Source of the DNA: Ochotona curzoniae
Taxonomy: Eukaryota > Chordata > Mammalia > Lagomorpha > Ochotonidae
Assembly (NCBI RefSeq): GCF_017591425.1
Contig: NW_024465885.1
Location: forward strand, 45,503,001 to 45,567,000
Direction: 5' to 3'
Length of the DNA: 64,000 nt
Below the pieces are notes generated by a model. The model was given only the letters and a program-made list of their open reading frames with translations. It searched no databases and had not been told where the DNA came from. This document shows, in pieces, positions 34,398-46,141 of the stretch. The translations under genes were made by a program, and so were the position numbers. Positions within the stretch are counted from its first letter, which is position 1. Each line of letters begins with the position of its first letter.

Positions 34398-36335
34398 TTT
34401 CTTTCTTTTCTTTTTTTTTTTTAAATTTTATTTTGTGACACAGTTTCCTTGGCTCTGAGATTCCCCCAATCCTTCCCCATGCCCATGTTGGATTCCTCCA
34501 CATTGTTGCAGTAGTACAGTTCATATCCAGTCATGATTCCCCCATTGCAAGCATGTACCATGCATAGGGTCCAGCATCTTATTGTCCAGATAAGTTCAAC
34601 AGTTTCCTTGGGAGACCATCCCCGGTCTGAAAATAGAGCTGGCAGAATATCATCCCCTCCGATGAAAACTCACAACACAATATCAACAACAATTTACAAC
34701 ATTATGGAGTTAATTAGTATTTTATTGAGTGACTAATATGTTAGAAAATAGAAGTTCTTAACCTCATCCTGTGACTACTTCATTGGCATTTCATGTTTAG
34801 TTTATGCACAACCAGCTGCTCTATACCTTAAAATGATTATAGGGTATTATTCAACTGTATCGTGTTAATTTTTGTATTTAGCAACTTATAGCATTGAAGC
34901 ATGACTTTTACTGACCTTGATGAATTTAGGATAGTCCAAACAGGCTTATAACTCTAACAAGGCATATGTTAACGATTGGGGCACAGAACAGTTTTAGGAG
35001 GGAGAAATCTTCAATACCTTGCTGAGGAGCAACTAATATTTGTGTCCTACCTAGTAAGCAATATGTGAGTCCGAGCTGAACGTTTCCTGTCTGTTCTAAG
35101 CTTTCCTTATTGGTCTCTGTCTATCTAATCTAATTATTTTTAGGGGGAAGGGCCTCTGGAATGACCCTAATGGTCATTGCAAGAGAGGGTGGGGATCCAA
35201 AGTTGGAACTAAGTAAGGACCAGAGAAAGCTCCTCTCCCAAGTCCTGAAGGAAGTTCACTGTTCTGTTTCTGAGAACTGCTCAGGACTCCCTGCTGTTAT
35301 TCTGATGACATTAGCTCCTGTGAGGAAGGATCTGGGCTTCTTCCATCCCTTGTGGGAGATCTGAAAGGGAATGGATGACCTCAGAGTTCTTGGGCATTCC
35401 ATTTCCCAGCAGTCTCCTTGGCAGTTGGGATATAGCCCTTGGTGCCCATGCTGATAGTCCTAGGTGAGGATCTGGGAGTCTCCAGAGTTGGGATACAAGC
35501 CTCATCCGGTCCTCCTGCTCCACTCTGGGGTCCCCACCTGCCCCGTGCACATGACCTCCTGTTAAACAGCTGTCAGGATAGCCCCTGATTCCAACTGTAT
35601 GTTTTTATAGTTTTGCTAATGTCTAATGCAGATTTGATTCTGTTCTCTATAAGTTACCTGTTATATTCTTGATAGGTTATACTTAATGTCTTCCTCACAC
35701 ATTCTAACAAGGTGAAAGATATCTCTGCTCTCCTGACCCATTGCGGAATAACATAGGGTATTAAAAGCAGCTTAGGTTTTTCAGTTCTTTGATGTAGATC
35801 ATAAGCAGTCCGACTCTCATTGATTGTTGATTCATTGGCTACATCACAATATCTTGTTGCATGTGATTCAGGCTGTTTGAGGTTGACATAATATTACAAT
35901 TTATAGGTACTGTTTTTCTGATTGACATCATTTCATCTTAAATTAAGGCAAACATGTGGTATCTAACCTTTTGGGATTGGCTCATTTCCCTTAGCTTAAT
36001 GGTTTCCAGTTGGGCCCATTTGGCCACAAAGAACTGCATTTTGTTTTTTTTAATAGCTGAATAGTATTCCATGGAGTAGATGAACCATAGCTTTCTTATC
36101 CAGTCTCCTGTTGATGGGCATTTTGGTTGCTTCCAAATTTTTGCAATTATTGATTGTGTGGCTATGAACATAGGGGTGCATGTTGGTTTCTGGTGTAGCA
36201 GGTATTTTGGATATATTCCTGGAAGTGCTATTGCTGGATCATATGGTATGCAGATTTTGAGTTGTTTGAATGTTCAGACAGTAATTCTGAGAAAGACACC
36301 TGAGGAGCATATGAAACTGCTTAGTTCTCTCATGT
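34398..36335 (-). mobile_element. Lagomorph L1, 5'-truncated (ORF2 end plus long 3'UTR)
   Basis: The + strand starts with a T-rich run (34398-34420), the inverted poly(A) tail. It continues with 'aaattttattttgtgacaca', 'gtttccttggctctgagatt', a GC-richer block at 35400-35560 ('gatagtcctaggtgaggatc', 'tgggagtctccagagttggg') that I recall from lagomorph L1 3'UTRs in antisense, and the complement of the ORF2 C-terminus at 35935-36270. The element is about 1.9 kb and cut off at its 5' end near 36300-36335. I found no clear target-site duplication by eye. Confidence 0.75.
35938..36171 (-). pseudogene. L1 ORF2 C-terminal remnant
   Basis: A 77-codon minus-strand frame carries the hallmark L1 ORF2 C-terminal motif 'SMEYYSAIKKNKMQF', followed by 'FVAKWAQLETIKL' and 'SQSQKVRYHMFALI'. 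In intact L1, ORF2 encodes the endonuclease and reverse transcriptase; this is only the cysteine-rich tail region just downstream of the catalytic parts. The upstream coding sequence continues out of frame to about 36270 and then stops because the element is 5'-truncated. Non-functional. Confidence 0.8.
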
Positions 36336-36339
36336 AGAA

Positions 36340-37305
36340 TCTTCAAGACTGCTGATTTCTGCATAAAACATGAGAATTTCAGATTATGAATATTGAATAA
36401 TAAATGTTAAATGATAGACAGATTAAATATTTCCATATTTTAAATGTGTCTGGATTCTATCATGGTTTCATACTTGTGTGATCTTACTGGCCTATTTTGT
36501 GGCCTGTCGGCTTTAATGTGCGTTCAATCAAAAATAGGCACTCATTAAATATTACATGACAACCAGATTTTAATATTGATTTGTATGCCATTATCAATAA
36601 CAGACTTTGATAAATTTATAAAATTTGATTTTTTCCTCCAGAATTAACTTATCTATATATCAAACTGTTTGTCACAAACACATGGCAACTTGGTACTCAT
36701 ATGCAAATCTTCATGAAATACTCATTTCTACCAAAAACCACATTTGAATCGTTCCTTGAAAGTAATTGGAAGAGTTAATGAGTCATTTTTCATAAATGTA
36801 AGTATGACTGCTATGTTATCATGTTGACTTAAATATGAATTACAATAGTGTTGAAGTTTCTAAGGTAGCTACTAAACTTGTTAAACAGAGGCTAAGATAG
36901 CTATTAATGCCTAACTCATACAATGATGAAGTCATCAAGATTTTAAGGAGAAAACATGAATTGAGATTGGTTGAGCAGATCTTTTTAACAGCATGTTATC
37001 TCTTTGTAGTCCCTTGAAAAAATCATGATAATGATTTCTAGGGTGCAGGGGCCAGGAATGGGATTAAGAACTCTCTTTAATCCCTATTTAGTTTTCAACC
37101 CAAAATGTCCCATACCTTCTAAACACCCGTGTTCCAAGGAGACTAACTTCTTTCACACTTTTCTTTTCACCTCAGATTCTCATAATTCTTTGACTTAGCT
37201 CAGGGCTACTCCTCCTGGATGTCTCCGTTGATACTTGAGGCTAGTCTGAGCCTCTCCCCTTTTTATGAATAAAACCTTACCCATGCCCCATATTATTTTA
37301 AAATT
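36340..37305. promoter_or_regulatory. AT-rich unique block, candidate conserved element
   Basis: 36400-36900 is repeat-free and AT-rich. It holds an octamer-type POU motif inside 'ctcatatgcaaatcttcatg' (36697-36716), homeodomain-like 'attaaat' and 'ttaatg' cores, and 'gagttaatgagtcattttt' (AP-1-like). The pattern resembles developmental enhancers but function is not shown. 37100-37290 is a separate, pyrimidine-rich stretch with nothing assignable, ending in (AT)n at 37306-37320. Confidence 0.25.
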
Positions 37306-37329
37306 TATATATATATATATTAAAATGCT

Positions 37330-37608
37330 CATTTTCTTTAACTTGGAAGGCAGAGTGGCAGACGAAGAACTCCTCTCCCTAAGTGCTTACAACAGTCAGG
37401 AATGAACCAGACCAAAGTCAGGAGCCTGGAAGCCCTTCCATCGGCGATAGCGGCCCAGTCACTTGACTCATCATCCATTGAGGATGCATTAGCAGGAAGC
37501 TTGGCTGTCAATGGAGCAGCAAACCAGGACTTGAGCAAACATTCTGCTATGGGATGTGAGTGTCCCAAGTGGTGACTTCAGTGCTGTGTCATAACACCTA
37601 CCCCCTAT
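37330..37608 (-). mobile_element. C-type SINE, diverged
   Basis: 'cattttctttaacttggaag', 'gcagagtggcagacgaagaa', 'gaccaaagtcaggagcctgg', 'atgcattagcaggaagcttg', 'ctgctatgggatgtgagtgt' and the end 'cataacacctacccc'. Confidence 0.8.
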
Positions 37609-39309
37609 CATGAATATATGTGATGTGATACGCAAATACACACAAATATGTATGTATGTATGCATATGCATGTATTTACCTGAACATCAAATTTGCTTTA
37701 TATAATAATTCATTTTTCAGTCTAATACTACTTATCTGTGGACTTCTCAAGTCCACTAATAAACTTGTGAAGTCATCTGTTAATCTCTAGTTGACTGTTG
37801 CAATTCACAAATTAGCAAAGAATCTGTGTCCTGTTAATACTTATTAAAAAGTCATTAAGGGGAAAAATTATATAATTCCATCCCCCTCACAAGCAGACCA
37901 GGATGTATGGAATCTCAACTATGCTTTTAGAGAAACTCAGTCTCCATTTAATGTGTGTGTGTGTGAGTGTGTGTGTTGTCACACCCATTTCAGCTCAGCC
38001 ATGTACACAGAGAACTTGTTGTTCTAGCTGCTAGAGACATGGCAACAAACTAGACAGAGGGAGTTTCTGATCCAATGGCATTTACATTCCAGGGCAAAAG
38101 TGTTCTGACAACAGAAAAGTCAACAAAGATGTGAACAGGAGAAAATCAAATAATGCTAAGTCATCAATTCATTCTATAAATATTGACTGGGCTCCTGCTT
38201 AAGAATCAACATTCTCCTATGTGCTGTGTATAGAGTAAGGCATAAAACAAGTGCAAAGCCCTGCCAATGTAGAACCAACACCTGAAACTCTGCAAGGCTG
38301 AAAGTACAATGCAGATAGTGACTTTGCTGGGAGCTACTTCCCATTGGGAGGGAGACAGGGGCTGGACATAGGAGCTGGTATTTGTCTTTATGTTTAGGGG
38401 ATGAAATGAGCCATGGCTAACTGACTCTAGGAGACAGAAATGTACTAAAATAGGGAAAGCAGTGAACTTGGTCTGCCCACATGTGCCACAGTCTGGTGAC
38501 ATAGCAGTTCTGAGACGTCTTCTTTAGGGAGGCCTTCTAGCAGGGCTGATCTTTGAAATTGGGATTTCCATGTTGCTGCCATAGTTTCTAACCAGTAAAG
38601 AGATTCTGCTTGTCACTGTGATGTAACTTACACTGGACACCTTTTGGGAGTTTTGGGAGTGTACTGGGGAGAGAGAGCTTTTGTGGTCAGCTCAATCAGT
38701 AACTGCAGATCCTGAGTCTCTGATAAGCTCTGTGGTAGCAGTGGTTGCCTTGTCGGATGCTGGAAGCAACAGCATTTGCTGAGATTCCACTGGAAGAGTG
38801 GGCTCTTAAAATCTGGAGCCAGGTTTTCTCTGGAATTCATCTCCTGTACCTTTTCACTTTCCTGATATTTATTGGCATGCCTTGATAACTAATTGTAGCA
38901 TATGACTGTATAATGAGTTGTGTGTGTTTTTCTAGTGAATCATTGAATGTGGGGATGCTTTTAGAAATCTCTAACACAAAATGTCTATTTATTTCACGGA
39001 ATTTTGGCTATATATTTGAAGGAGGTAATAACAATACAGTTGAGTTGAATGCTGAATGCAGAAAGAAAGGAGGATTGGGTGAAGGAAGGACAGACTTATC
39101 AGATTAATCACCTTTAAGGCTTGTGGTATTGAAGCCCCACGCAGGTCTCATTCCATTGCTCTACTTAATTTTTCTTTAATTTTCTAACCATATTGATCCT
39201 TTATAAGTACCCTAAGAATCTGTACATTTAAGCATATTCCTGGATATTGGCTTCTGTCTTCATATTCGGAAAGTGGTTTTTTTCATATGTATAACCATAA
39301 AAATTCACA
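37609..39309. other. Unassigned DNA
   Basis: No supportable gene. A short (GT)n lies at 37954-37977. Around 38165-38250 'attctataaatattgactgg' resembles old-repeat text ('aataaatatttattgagc') without a firm family. Confidence 0.45.
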
Positions 39310-39650
39310 CAATAGTGCAGATTAACTGCATGCAGATTATACTATTCATCATGCAATTAATAGCTGCTGAGCACAAATGCTTTATTATATCTTAGGTTTC
39401 ATGGCAGTCACTAGCAATTCCAATATAGTTCAGAGCAATTCATCTCCAGCTTCAAGAAACTCATTTCTAGAAATAAAATGCCAAAGTAAAAGAAGCAAAA
39501 CTATTTTATTTGGATCACAGTTTTGCAATCCCGTGCAAGTTTCAGGAGCTTTCTATTCATCCAAAACTGCATGTGCCATGCCACAGTCATGCTCCCGACA
39601 GGTGAACACAGAAAACTGTTAGATGAGTCAGCATACGGAAAATGTTGGGG
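39310..39650. promoter_or_regulatory. Candidate conserved enhancer-like block
   Basis: Unique sequence dense in homeodomain- and POU-like cores: 'gcagattaactgcatgcaga', 'tcatgcaattaatagctgct', plus 'gatgagtcagcatac' (an AP-1/MAF-like TGAGTCAGCA, about 39623-39637). The 81-codon + frame across it has no domain. Regulatory function is inference from composition only. Confidence 0.3.
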
Positions 39651-40282
39651 ATTCCTGAAATAGTACTGACTCATTAATCACTGAAATCCTGGCTCAGTCC
39701 ATAGAGCAACTGGGAATGAATAAGCAAAGACAGTGAACTAATGGTTAGAAGATGGAAATACCCTTGGGGACATTTGTTGAGTCAGTCTAAGGATGTGGAA
39801 AACCAGTATCAATCACAGATTCAACTAGAACAAAATAAGAGGAGAGTACCATTTCCCCACAACTTGATAGCCAATTAAGAAAAACTGGCATCACTCTTCT
39901 GGAAGCTTCCCTTGAAAAATGGAGAAAGAAGAGGAACAGAATATTGTTCTGTCCACAGCATACTCGACATGTACTTTTGGCAATGCATAGAACAGACCAG
40001 TGCTTGATGTGTGATTTGGAATAGAATCACAGATATAATGTAAAGGAAAAGTGGCACTTGACAAACTGATGGAAAGAAAGATAGGGCCTTAGCAATAATA
40101 AATAATGTTCATAAATGGGTTTCTTTTCAAGATTATGAATTGGAATGTGAATGTGAGTTACTTCAAAATATTAAATCTTGTGAAAGTTGACTTGAGGAAG
40201 TCAACTCAACAGTAATTGTTCATATATCTTGTCTAATGGGAACTCCCACTAAATTTGGAGCTTCCCATTTTTTTGTAAAGTT
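39651..40282. other. Unassigned DNA
   Basis: Repeat-free by eye, no gene. Confidence 0.4.
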
Positions 40283-40313
40283 CACACACAGACACACACA
40301 GACACACACACAC
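40283..40313. repeat. Imperfect (CA)n tract
   Basis: CA units broken twice by 'gac'. It directly precedes a SINE head fragment. Confidence 0.9.
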
Positions 40314-40363
40314 GGGGCCGTCATGTTAGCCTAGTGGCTTAAAGTCCTCACCTTCCTATGAAG
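40314..40363 (+). mobile_element. C-type SINE head fragment only
   Basis: 'ggggccgtcatgttagccta', 'gtggcttaaagtcctcacct' is a clear 5' (tRNA-like) head, but the body and 3' tail do not follow. Confidence 0.65.
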
Positions 40364-40546
40364 GTTTGGAAATGACCCTTGATAGGAAGTGGTTCTTTTC
40401 CTCCATTTTGTGTTTTTAACAAGTTAACTATACTCCCACATACATATTTTACTAGAAAAGGTAAATTTTTGTTTCCTAAAAATAAAAAAGATACTTTTGT
40501 AATGGAAACTGATGAAAATCTAACTATGTGTCTACATGTATTTCTT

Positions 40547-40880
40547 TTTAAAGATTTATTTATTTTTATTGGAAAGGCAGATACACAGAGAGAGGAGAGA
40601 CAGACAGAAGGATTCATCTGCTGGTTCACACCCCAAGTGGCCACAATGGCCAGAGCTGAGCCAATTCGAAGCCAGGAGCTTCTTTTGGAACTCCCATGCT
40701 TGTGTAGGGTCCCAAGGCTTTGGACTGTTCTCTGCTGCTTTCCTCCTAACACTCTGCATGGAAAGTGGAGCAGCTGGGATACTAACCATTGCCCATATGG
40801 GATCCTGGCCCATGCAAGAGAATCGGTGCCTGCACCCACATCCTTATGGAATGACACACCATTGACTCTGTAAACACATC
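40547..40880 (-). mobile_element. Lagomorph C-type SINE, full length
   Basis: Well preserved: 'aaagatttatttatttttat', 'tggaaaggcagatacacaga', 'ctgctggttcacaccccaag', 'gaagccaggagcttcttttg', 'ggtcccaaggctttggactg', 'gtggagcagctgggatacta' and 'attgcccatatgggatcctg'. The head-side end is unusually long and diverged. The 164-codon + frame and 169-codon - frame here run through the SINE and are not genes. Confidence 0.9.
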
Positions 40881-41759
40881 TTTGCCAGCCATTGTGGCAA
40901 GCACTGGCAGTTTCATTATGTATAATTCTGCCAGCTCAAGGCCAAATGGCTCTTCTTGTCCTCACTTTGTAGCAATGATGGAAATGCCCATGCCTTCCCC
41001 ACCAGTGGAACACGTAGTTTTCTTCTTTGCACTAGACAGCAGAAATCTCTGAGAAGCCCAACACCCAACAGACAGCCAGACCTTAGGCCAGACCTGTCTG
41101 AGGAAGGTATTCCATTGCCTAGGACCACCGCATGCCAGATTTTGGATGGGTGCTGCAAGACATGTCCTGCAGCCAAATTCATGAGCTTCTGGAACTTCTG
41201 CTTGGAAGGTGGATAAGCAACCTTTCCAACAGTTAAACGCAAACCGGGAGTGGCTGCTGATTGCTTGCTCATCGATTTAGGTGTGGAAGCTTCTGCAGGA
41301 ATTCACGTTGAGTTAGGTAATTACAAAGAACGGGCTATCAATGACTCTCACATCTGACTATGGACACACAGAGACTTCTATTGGAGGCCCTTTGAGTTCT
41401 CTTTCTGGATTTGATTTGATTGTTTCTCTTTCAAATCAAGTCAACATGGAGCCAATACAGTACTACTCATAACCCTGGGAACACACTTTGTGCCCACAGA
41501 ATATTCAGTTAGAGAAAATAATAATCTGATGTGAACAACTATCTCTTGTTCTTCACAGATATTTTTGATGAGCTCTTTCAACTTGTGCAAATGGAAATTA
41601 AGAATTTCTCAAATCTCATCACTCTTCTTACAGACTGCAGTTTGAGAAGCTTTGGACTTAACGATCAACAGGATTCTCCCATCTCATTCTTTCCTTATGT
41701 TTTCATTCAGTCACCAACCACTGAACACTGATAGCATCTTCAATCCTCCTTGAAACATT
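40881..41759. other. Unassigned DNA
   Basis: No supportable gene. Complementary 86-118 codon frames at 40916-41272 show no domain. Confidence 0.45.
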
Positions 41760-42060
41760 GATTAACGTTTGCTGGACTTCATCGACTTGCACTGCTATCT
41801 TTTCTCAGTAACACTGGTTTGTCCCAGTCAGCTGAGGGTTCCCATTCCCTTTATCCCTCCCGTGCTCTATTCTGTACTACTGAATCCATCTTGCCAGTCT
41901 CCTTATGTTCCCCGCTTCTCTTAGCTATGCATCTGGACCCAAACAATGGCTCAGATGATTGAAAAGCCTCCCTAACAGCGCATTTTCAGCCCTGCTCCAG
42001 AATCTTCTTCCTGACTAGAATATATGATCCCTTCTGTCCATTGCTTAGAGTTCTTTAGGT
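41760..42060 (+). mobile_element. Possible L2 fragment
   Basis: A pyrimidine-rich, C/T-biased text with 'attgaaaagcctccctaaca' resembles the '...agcctcctaactgg...' part of L2 ORF2. Weak match. Confidence 0.3.
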
Positions 42061-42124
42061 TCCTCTGAGAAAAGAATGGATTATCCTTTTTGCAAGCCAA
42101 AGGAGATAAAGGCTCGTTTCTTCC

Positions 42125-42245
42125 GTTCAATTTACATTTATTGAGTATCTACAATGTGTCCCACACTGCTCTGGGTGTAGGGACAAAGTTTCAGTTTTCA
42201 TCAGAGCTTCCATTTAGGGAGACAGACTATATACAAATTAAGTGC
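42125..42245. repeat. Old mammalian repeat text, family uncertain
   Basis: 'tttacatttattgagtatct', 'acaatgtgtcccacactgct' and 'ttagggagacagactatata' resemble the 'tttattgagcacctactatgtgc' segment shared by several ancient repeats. Confidence 0.4.
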
Positions 42246-42544
42246 CAAGGGTGTGCTTATGGGTGTGCCTGTGTGTGTATTTTATTTATAAAATTTATTT
42301 ATTTTCAGTAATGAAAATAAAGGTGATTTGGAGATAAACAAAGCAGGTGGGATGCCTTGAGAATATTTTAATGGGATTATCAAGGAAGACCTCATGGACA
42401 AGTGATATTCAGAAGTGTAACTTAGTCCTGGTGATGCACCAACTCGCAATCTTGCATTTTATGTTCCACAATTCATAATTTTTTATTGTTCTCAAATGTC
42501 CTCATGCCTCAGGTCTCCAAGTCTTCAGATACACTGTTTTATCT

Positions 42545-42722
42545 TTGTTTTTATTTTATTTGAATGTGAGGAGGGAGAGAAATATATTCCATCTGCTGGT
42601 TCAGTCTCCAAATGCATGCACCAGGGCTGGGCCAGGCTGAAGACGGGAGACAGGAACTCCAGCCAGGTCTCTCCCTTAGATGGTAGATGCCCAAAGACCT
42701 GAGCTATCGTTGGCTGCCTTGA
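42545..42722 (-). mobile_element. C-type SINE, short
   Basis: 'tttttattttatttgaatgt', 'gaggagggagagaaatatat', 'ccatctgctggttcagtctc', 'gccaggctgaagacgggaga', 'ccagccaggtctctccctta' and the end 'gagctatcgttggctgcc'. Confidence 0.7.
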
Positions 42723-43359
42723 GGGAGAAAGCACTGCCATTTGCTTCCAGGATGCCTGCTGTCCTGCAAAAGCAGATTTTTGACTGTCTTTATTGTCTGT
42801 GCTCCTCCTTTCCTCCTAACACTCTGCACACAGGATGAGAATTCTCCCTCTTGGTCTTAAACTCAGCACAAGCAAACCTACAAGAATACCTGTCATCCCA
42901 TAGCATAACTATTGAAACACTGGCATTTGTGTACATATTTGTATAGGGAAATATAGATTTCTTACATATTGAATTCTCTTTATGAGAATGCTCTCTATTC
43001 TCCATTATTTTTCATGACAACTTGATTGGATAGTATTATGCCCATTCAATTTTTTTAAAACCCTATTCACTTATACAGTTGCTTTCTGCTAATGGAGGTG
43101 AACTCAAACTGAATGTTCCCTTGTGACCCCCAACAGTCTTGTCCATAGCTTTCTCTCATGAGTTTACTATCTTATGGAATCTCCTTGCACCTAATACTGG
43201 TAAAATATTCACTGAATATTTTTTGAATAGATGGAATTCAATAGTATTCATTCATTCACTCAGCACTCACTATGTGTAAGATTTCTGTGTCTAACTCATC
43301 AACTGTATTGTCATAGGTCAGCTGTTCAACGTAACTAGAAAAGTGTTTCCACAGCATTG
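42723..43359. other. Unassigned DNA
   Basis: No supportable gene or nameable repeat. 'cattcattcactcagcactc' near 43250 is old-repeat-like but short. Confidence 0.4.
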
Positions 43360-43530
43360 ACCAATTGCCAAGTACTGTCCCAACTTTGTCCATTCTAACA
43401 CCCCAATGAAGTAAGAAGCACTTTTATATCCTTTGACAGATAGAGAAGCTGAGGCTCCAAGCATGGAGGACACGAATCCAGGACTGGCTCATCATAATCC
43501 AGAACTCACACGGCTGGACTGAGGTGGCCT
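43360..43530 (-). mobile_element. MIR SINE, antisense
   Basis: 'ttgccaagtactgtcccaac', 'aatgaagtaagaagcacttt', 'tagagaagctgaggctccaa' and 'cagaactcacacggctggac' follow antisense MIR order. Confidence 0.65.
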
Positions 43531-43839
43531 GGCTTGGAGCCACTGTCCTCTGTCATCACATCCCATTGGCTTCCTTGGACCTTCATTATTCAGGCTCCAG
43601 GTAAAGTGAATGGATGTGCTTGCTGTGTTTTCGACCTCCAGAGTAAGACCTCATTACTAACCTCTACTCTGTGCTGTTTCAGTGGAGAAAGCCACCTGTT
43701 AAATGCTCAGGAGCTCACCTAGCACCCAGGGCACAATAGCAGCGCCGTTCTAACTCTCTGGAGGCAGAGGATTACCGGAACACAAAAGAAAAAGTCACGT
43801 GAAAGAAAGGAAATATATGTCAAGGATAAACATACATTC

Positions 43840-44170
43840 TCACAGATGAACAGTATAACGGACTAGCATACTGGGAAGTAAAGTTACACTGCAGTATGTG
43901 TCTCTACTCTTGAATAAAAGTAGAACTCCCATTTTGAAACATGTAAATATACCCGTATAATATGATACTAAATTTTGTACCATTAAATACACTTACTGCT
44001 TCATGATACATTTAAATAGCAGAAAGCTAATACTGTAATGGTTAGTATAAGGCTGGATTGCCATGATAACTTAGGAAATAATAGCATGAGAGGGGGAATG
44101 GGAAGAGAGGAAGAGGAGGAAAAGGCAAAAAACAAAACCTATACTTAAAAAAAAATATCATGGTAAATAA
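43840..44170 (+). mobile_element. L1 3'UTR fragment with A-rich tail
   Basis: 'actagcatactgggaagtaa' and 'gtctctactcttgaataaaa' are shared with the L1-like segment at 58400-58480, which shows that both belong to one repeat family. A purine-rich stretch ('gagaggaagaggaggaaaag') and A9 at about 44149 precede the end. I infer L1 3'UTR. Confidence 0.5.
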
Positions 44171-45722
44171 TAAATGTGTCAAAAAATAAGCAGTCAAATA
44201 AAAACAAAAGGAGATATCAATGTATTATCTTAAAGAATAGTAAGAATAGTTTGCTTTTCTTTTTTAGACCTGGAAATCTTGGAAAACTGTAATGGGAAGA
44301 ACACAGATGTTGATACAATTCTGGATCAAAAAGGAAATCAAATGTCATAAAACCATAAGCCTAGTCTGGAAGCAAAACGAACGGAACCTGTCCAAGCCTG
44401 GAGACTGTCACTGTCTGTGGGCGGCTGCTTGTGGGCTTGAAGGAGATGTCAGCAATCTAAAAGGAAAAGGGCATCATAGCGTCAAAACCTGCTTTCTGTA
44501 TGGCCTGCCACTCCCCACACCTCACTGCCACTACTCCTCACTGCTTGGACAAGAGGACAAAGTCCTCAGAAATTTCTTCCATCTTCAAATCCTGACAGTC
44601 TTGGAACCAGTGACTCTGACGTCAGGGTTCTTCTCAAATTTAACCAAGTAGCAAAACTTTAGAGAGAACGGCTGAGAAACACACAAGCAAGAGGTTATTC
44701 TGTTCAAGGTTCATTGCCCTCCCTTCCCTTCATGATTATCATTATTTTTTGTCTTTATCAGCAGTTGAAAGAAAACCTGGTATTTTCTTTCCCTGATGGT
44801 TGATGACTTCAGCTGGAGGAATCAGCAGCTGGGGCAGATGGACTCTAGAAACGCAAGGAAATATCCTGTCTTTGTGTAAATGTTTACGGTAGCAGAAGAA
44901 CCGAAGAAGAAAAAGACGGCAGAAAGTCGCATGACTCACAGGCTGGGTTGCTTCTAAATAAAGCATTTCTCAAAGTTTCCCATGAGGTATTTCAACTGAG
45001 CTAGCAGGCAAGATCTCTGCCGGGATGGCAAGTATATTCCTAAAGTACAAAAAGAGGTGCCTGCAGCAATCATGCCAGGAAATCATGCTGTTGCTTTTGA
45101 TGTGTAAGAAAACATATGTCTACCACGGGCGACTTGGTCCTAGTGCACGTGTGGGCAGTGGTGTCACTGGCTGTACCAGGCTGGCCCACACAACAGATGG
45201 CGGCCACAGGGTCCACAGGAAGCCTCCTGTTGACTCACAGACTTTCCCCTAATAGAGCATCTCAGAGTGATGATAATTAAGTCTAATTTTAGAGCTTGTG
45301 TGCTAGACCTGGGAATGTTTTCAAGCTGGGAGAAGGCCTAGTTGACTTTGGCACTTGAATCCTGAAAGGAAGGCAAAGATTCTTCCACCGTCTAAGTGTC
45401 ATTCAGTTCCTTGTTCTCCAGCACATGGTGAGTGTGGAACCAGCAGCAGGGTATCTTCTGTTGGAACTGCTCCAAAGAGGGAAGGCACTGCCAGTGGGTG
45501 ACTCTTAAGATGGTAGGTGGATTCAGAGCCACCTGCTAGTGTTCCCAAGATAGGATTCGATTTTTTTTTCTGGTCAAGTCTAAAGGGTGTTAGGGATAAT
45601 GATTGGCAGGATCTAGTTTTGTGGTTTGCAACTGATTAGCACACATGTCCAATAATACGTTGACACGACAGGTCTTGTATCCCTGATTTAATTAGCTTGG
45701 AAACAAAGAATTTTAGATTTGA
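44171..45722. other. Unassigned unique DNA
   Basis: No supported gene. A 119-codon + frame (44292-44651) follows a polypyrimidine-AG ('gcttttcttttttag', ending about 44268). A perfect CRE palindrome tgacgtca lies at 44617-44624, and an AP-1-like 'catgactcac' near 44930. None of this proves function. Confidence 0.35.
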
Positions 45723-45757
45723 GTTTCTTTTTCTTTTCTTTCTTTTTTTTTTTTTCA
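45723..45757. repeat. Polypyrimidine (T-rich) tract
   Basis: 'ttctttttcttttctttctt' followed by a T run; no element is clearly attached on its right side. Confidence 0.85.
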
Positions 45758-45827
45758 ATTTTGGACTATTTGCCCCACATAATGAGGCATCTGAGGGATG
45801 GGACTCTAATCTAAACCCAAAATTCAT

Positions 45828-46139
45828 TATGTTTCTTATTGGAAGGACAGATTTACAAAGAGGAGATATAGAGAAAAAGATCTTCCATCCACTGGTTCTC
45901 TCCCCAAATAGTCACAATGACTAGATCTGAGCCAATTGTGAAGCCAAGAGCCAGGAGTTTCCTCCAGGTCTCCCACATGGTTGCTGGGTTCCAAGGCTTT
46001 TGGCCATCCCCTACTGCCTTCCCAGGTCACAAGCAGGGCGCTAGGTAAATGTGGAGCATCTGGGACAAGAACCAGCACCCATATGGAATTCCTGTATTTG
46101 CAAGGTGAGGATTTAGCCACTAGGCTATTGCACTATGCC
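45828..46139 (-). mobile_element. Lagomorph C-type SINE
   Basis: 'tttcttattggaaggacaga', 'cttccatccactggttctct', 'ccccaaatagtcacaatgac', 'agagccaggagtttcctcca', 'gcacccatatggaattcctg' and the head end 'ggatttagccactaggctat'. Confidence 0.9.
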
Positions 46140-46141
46140 TT

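Noticed and set aside
40348..40873. Long overlapping frames of 164 and 169 codons on opposite strands
   Set aside because: Both run through a well-preserved C-type SINE at 40547-40880; similar frames recur in other SINE copies.
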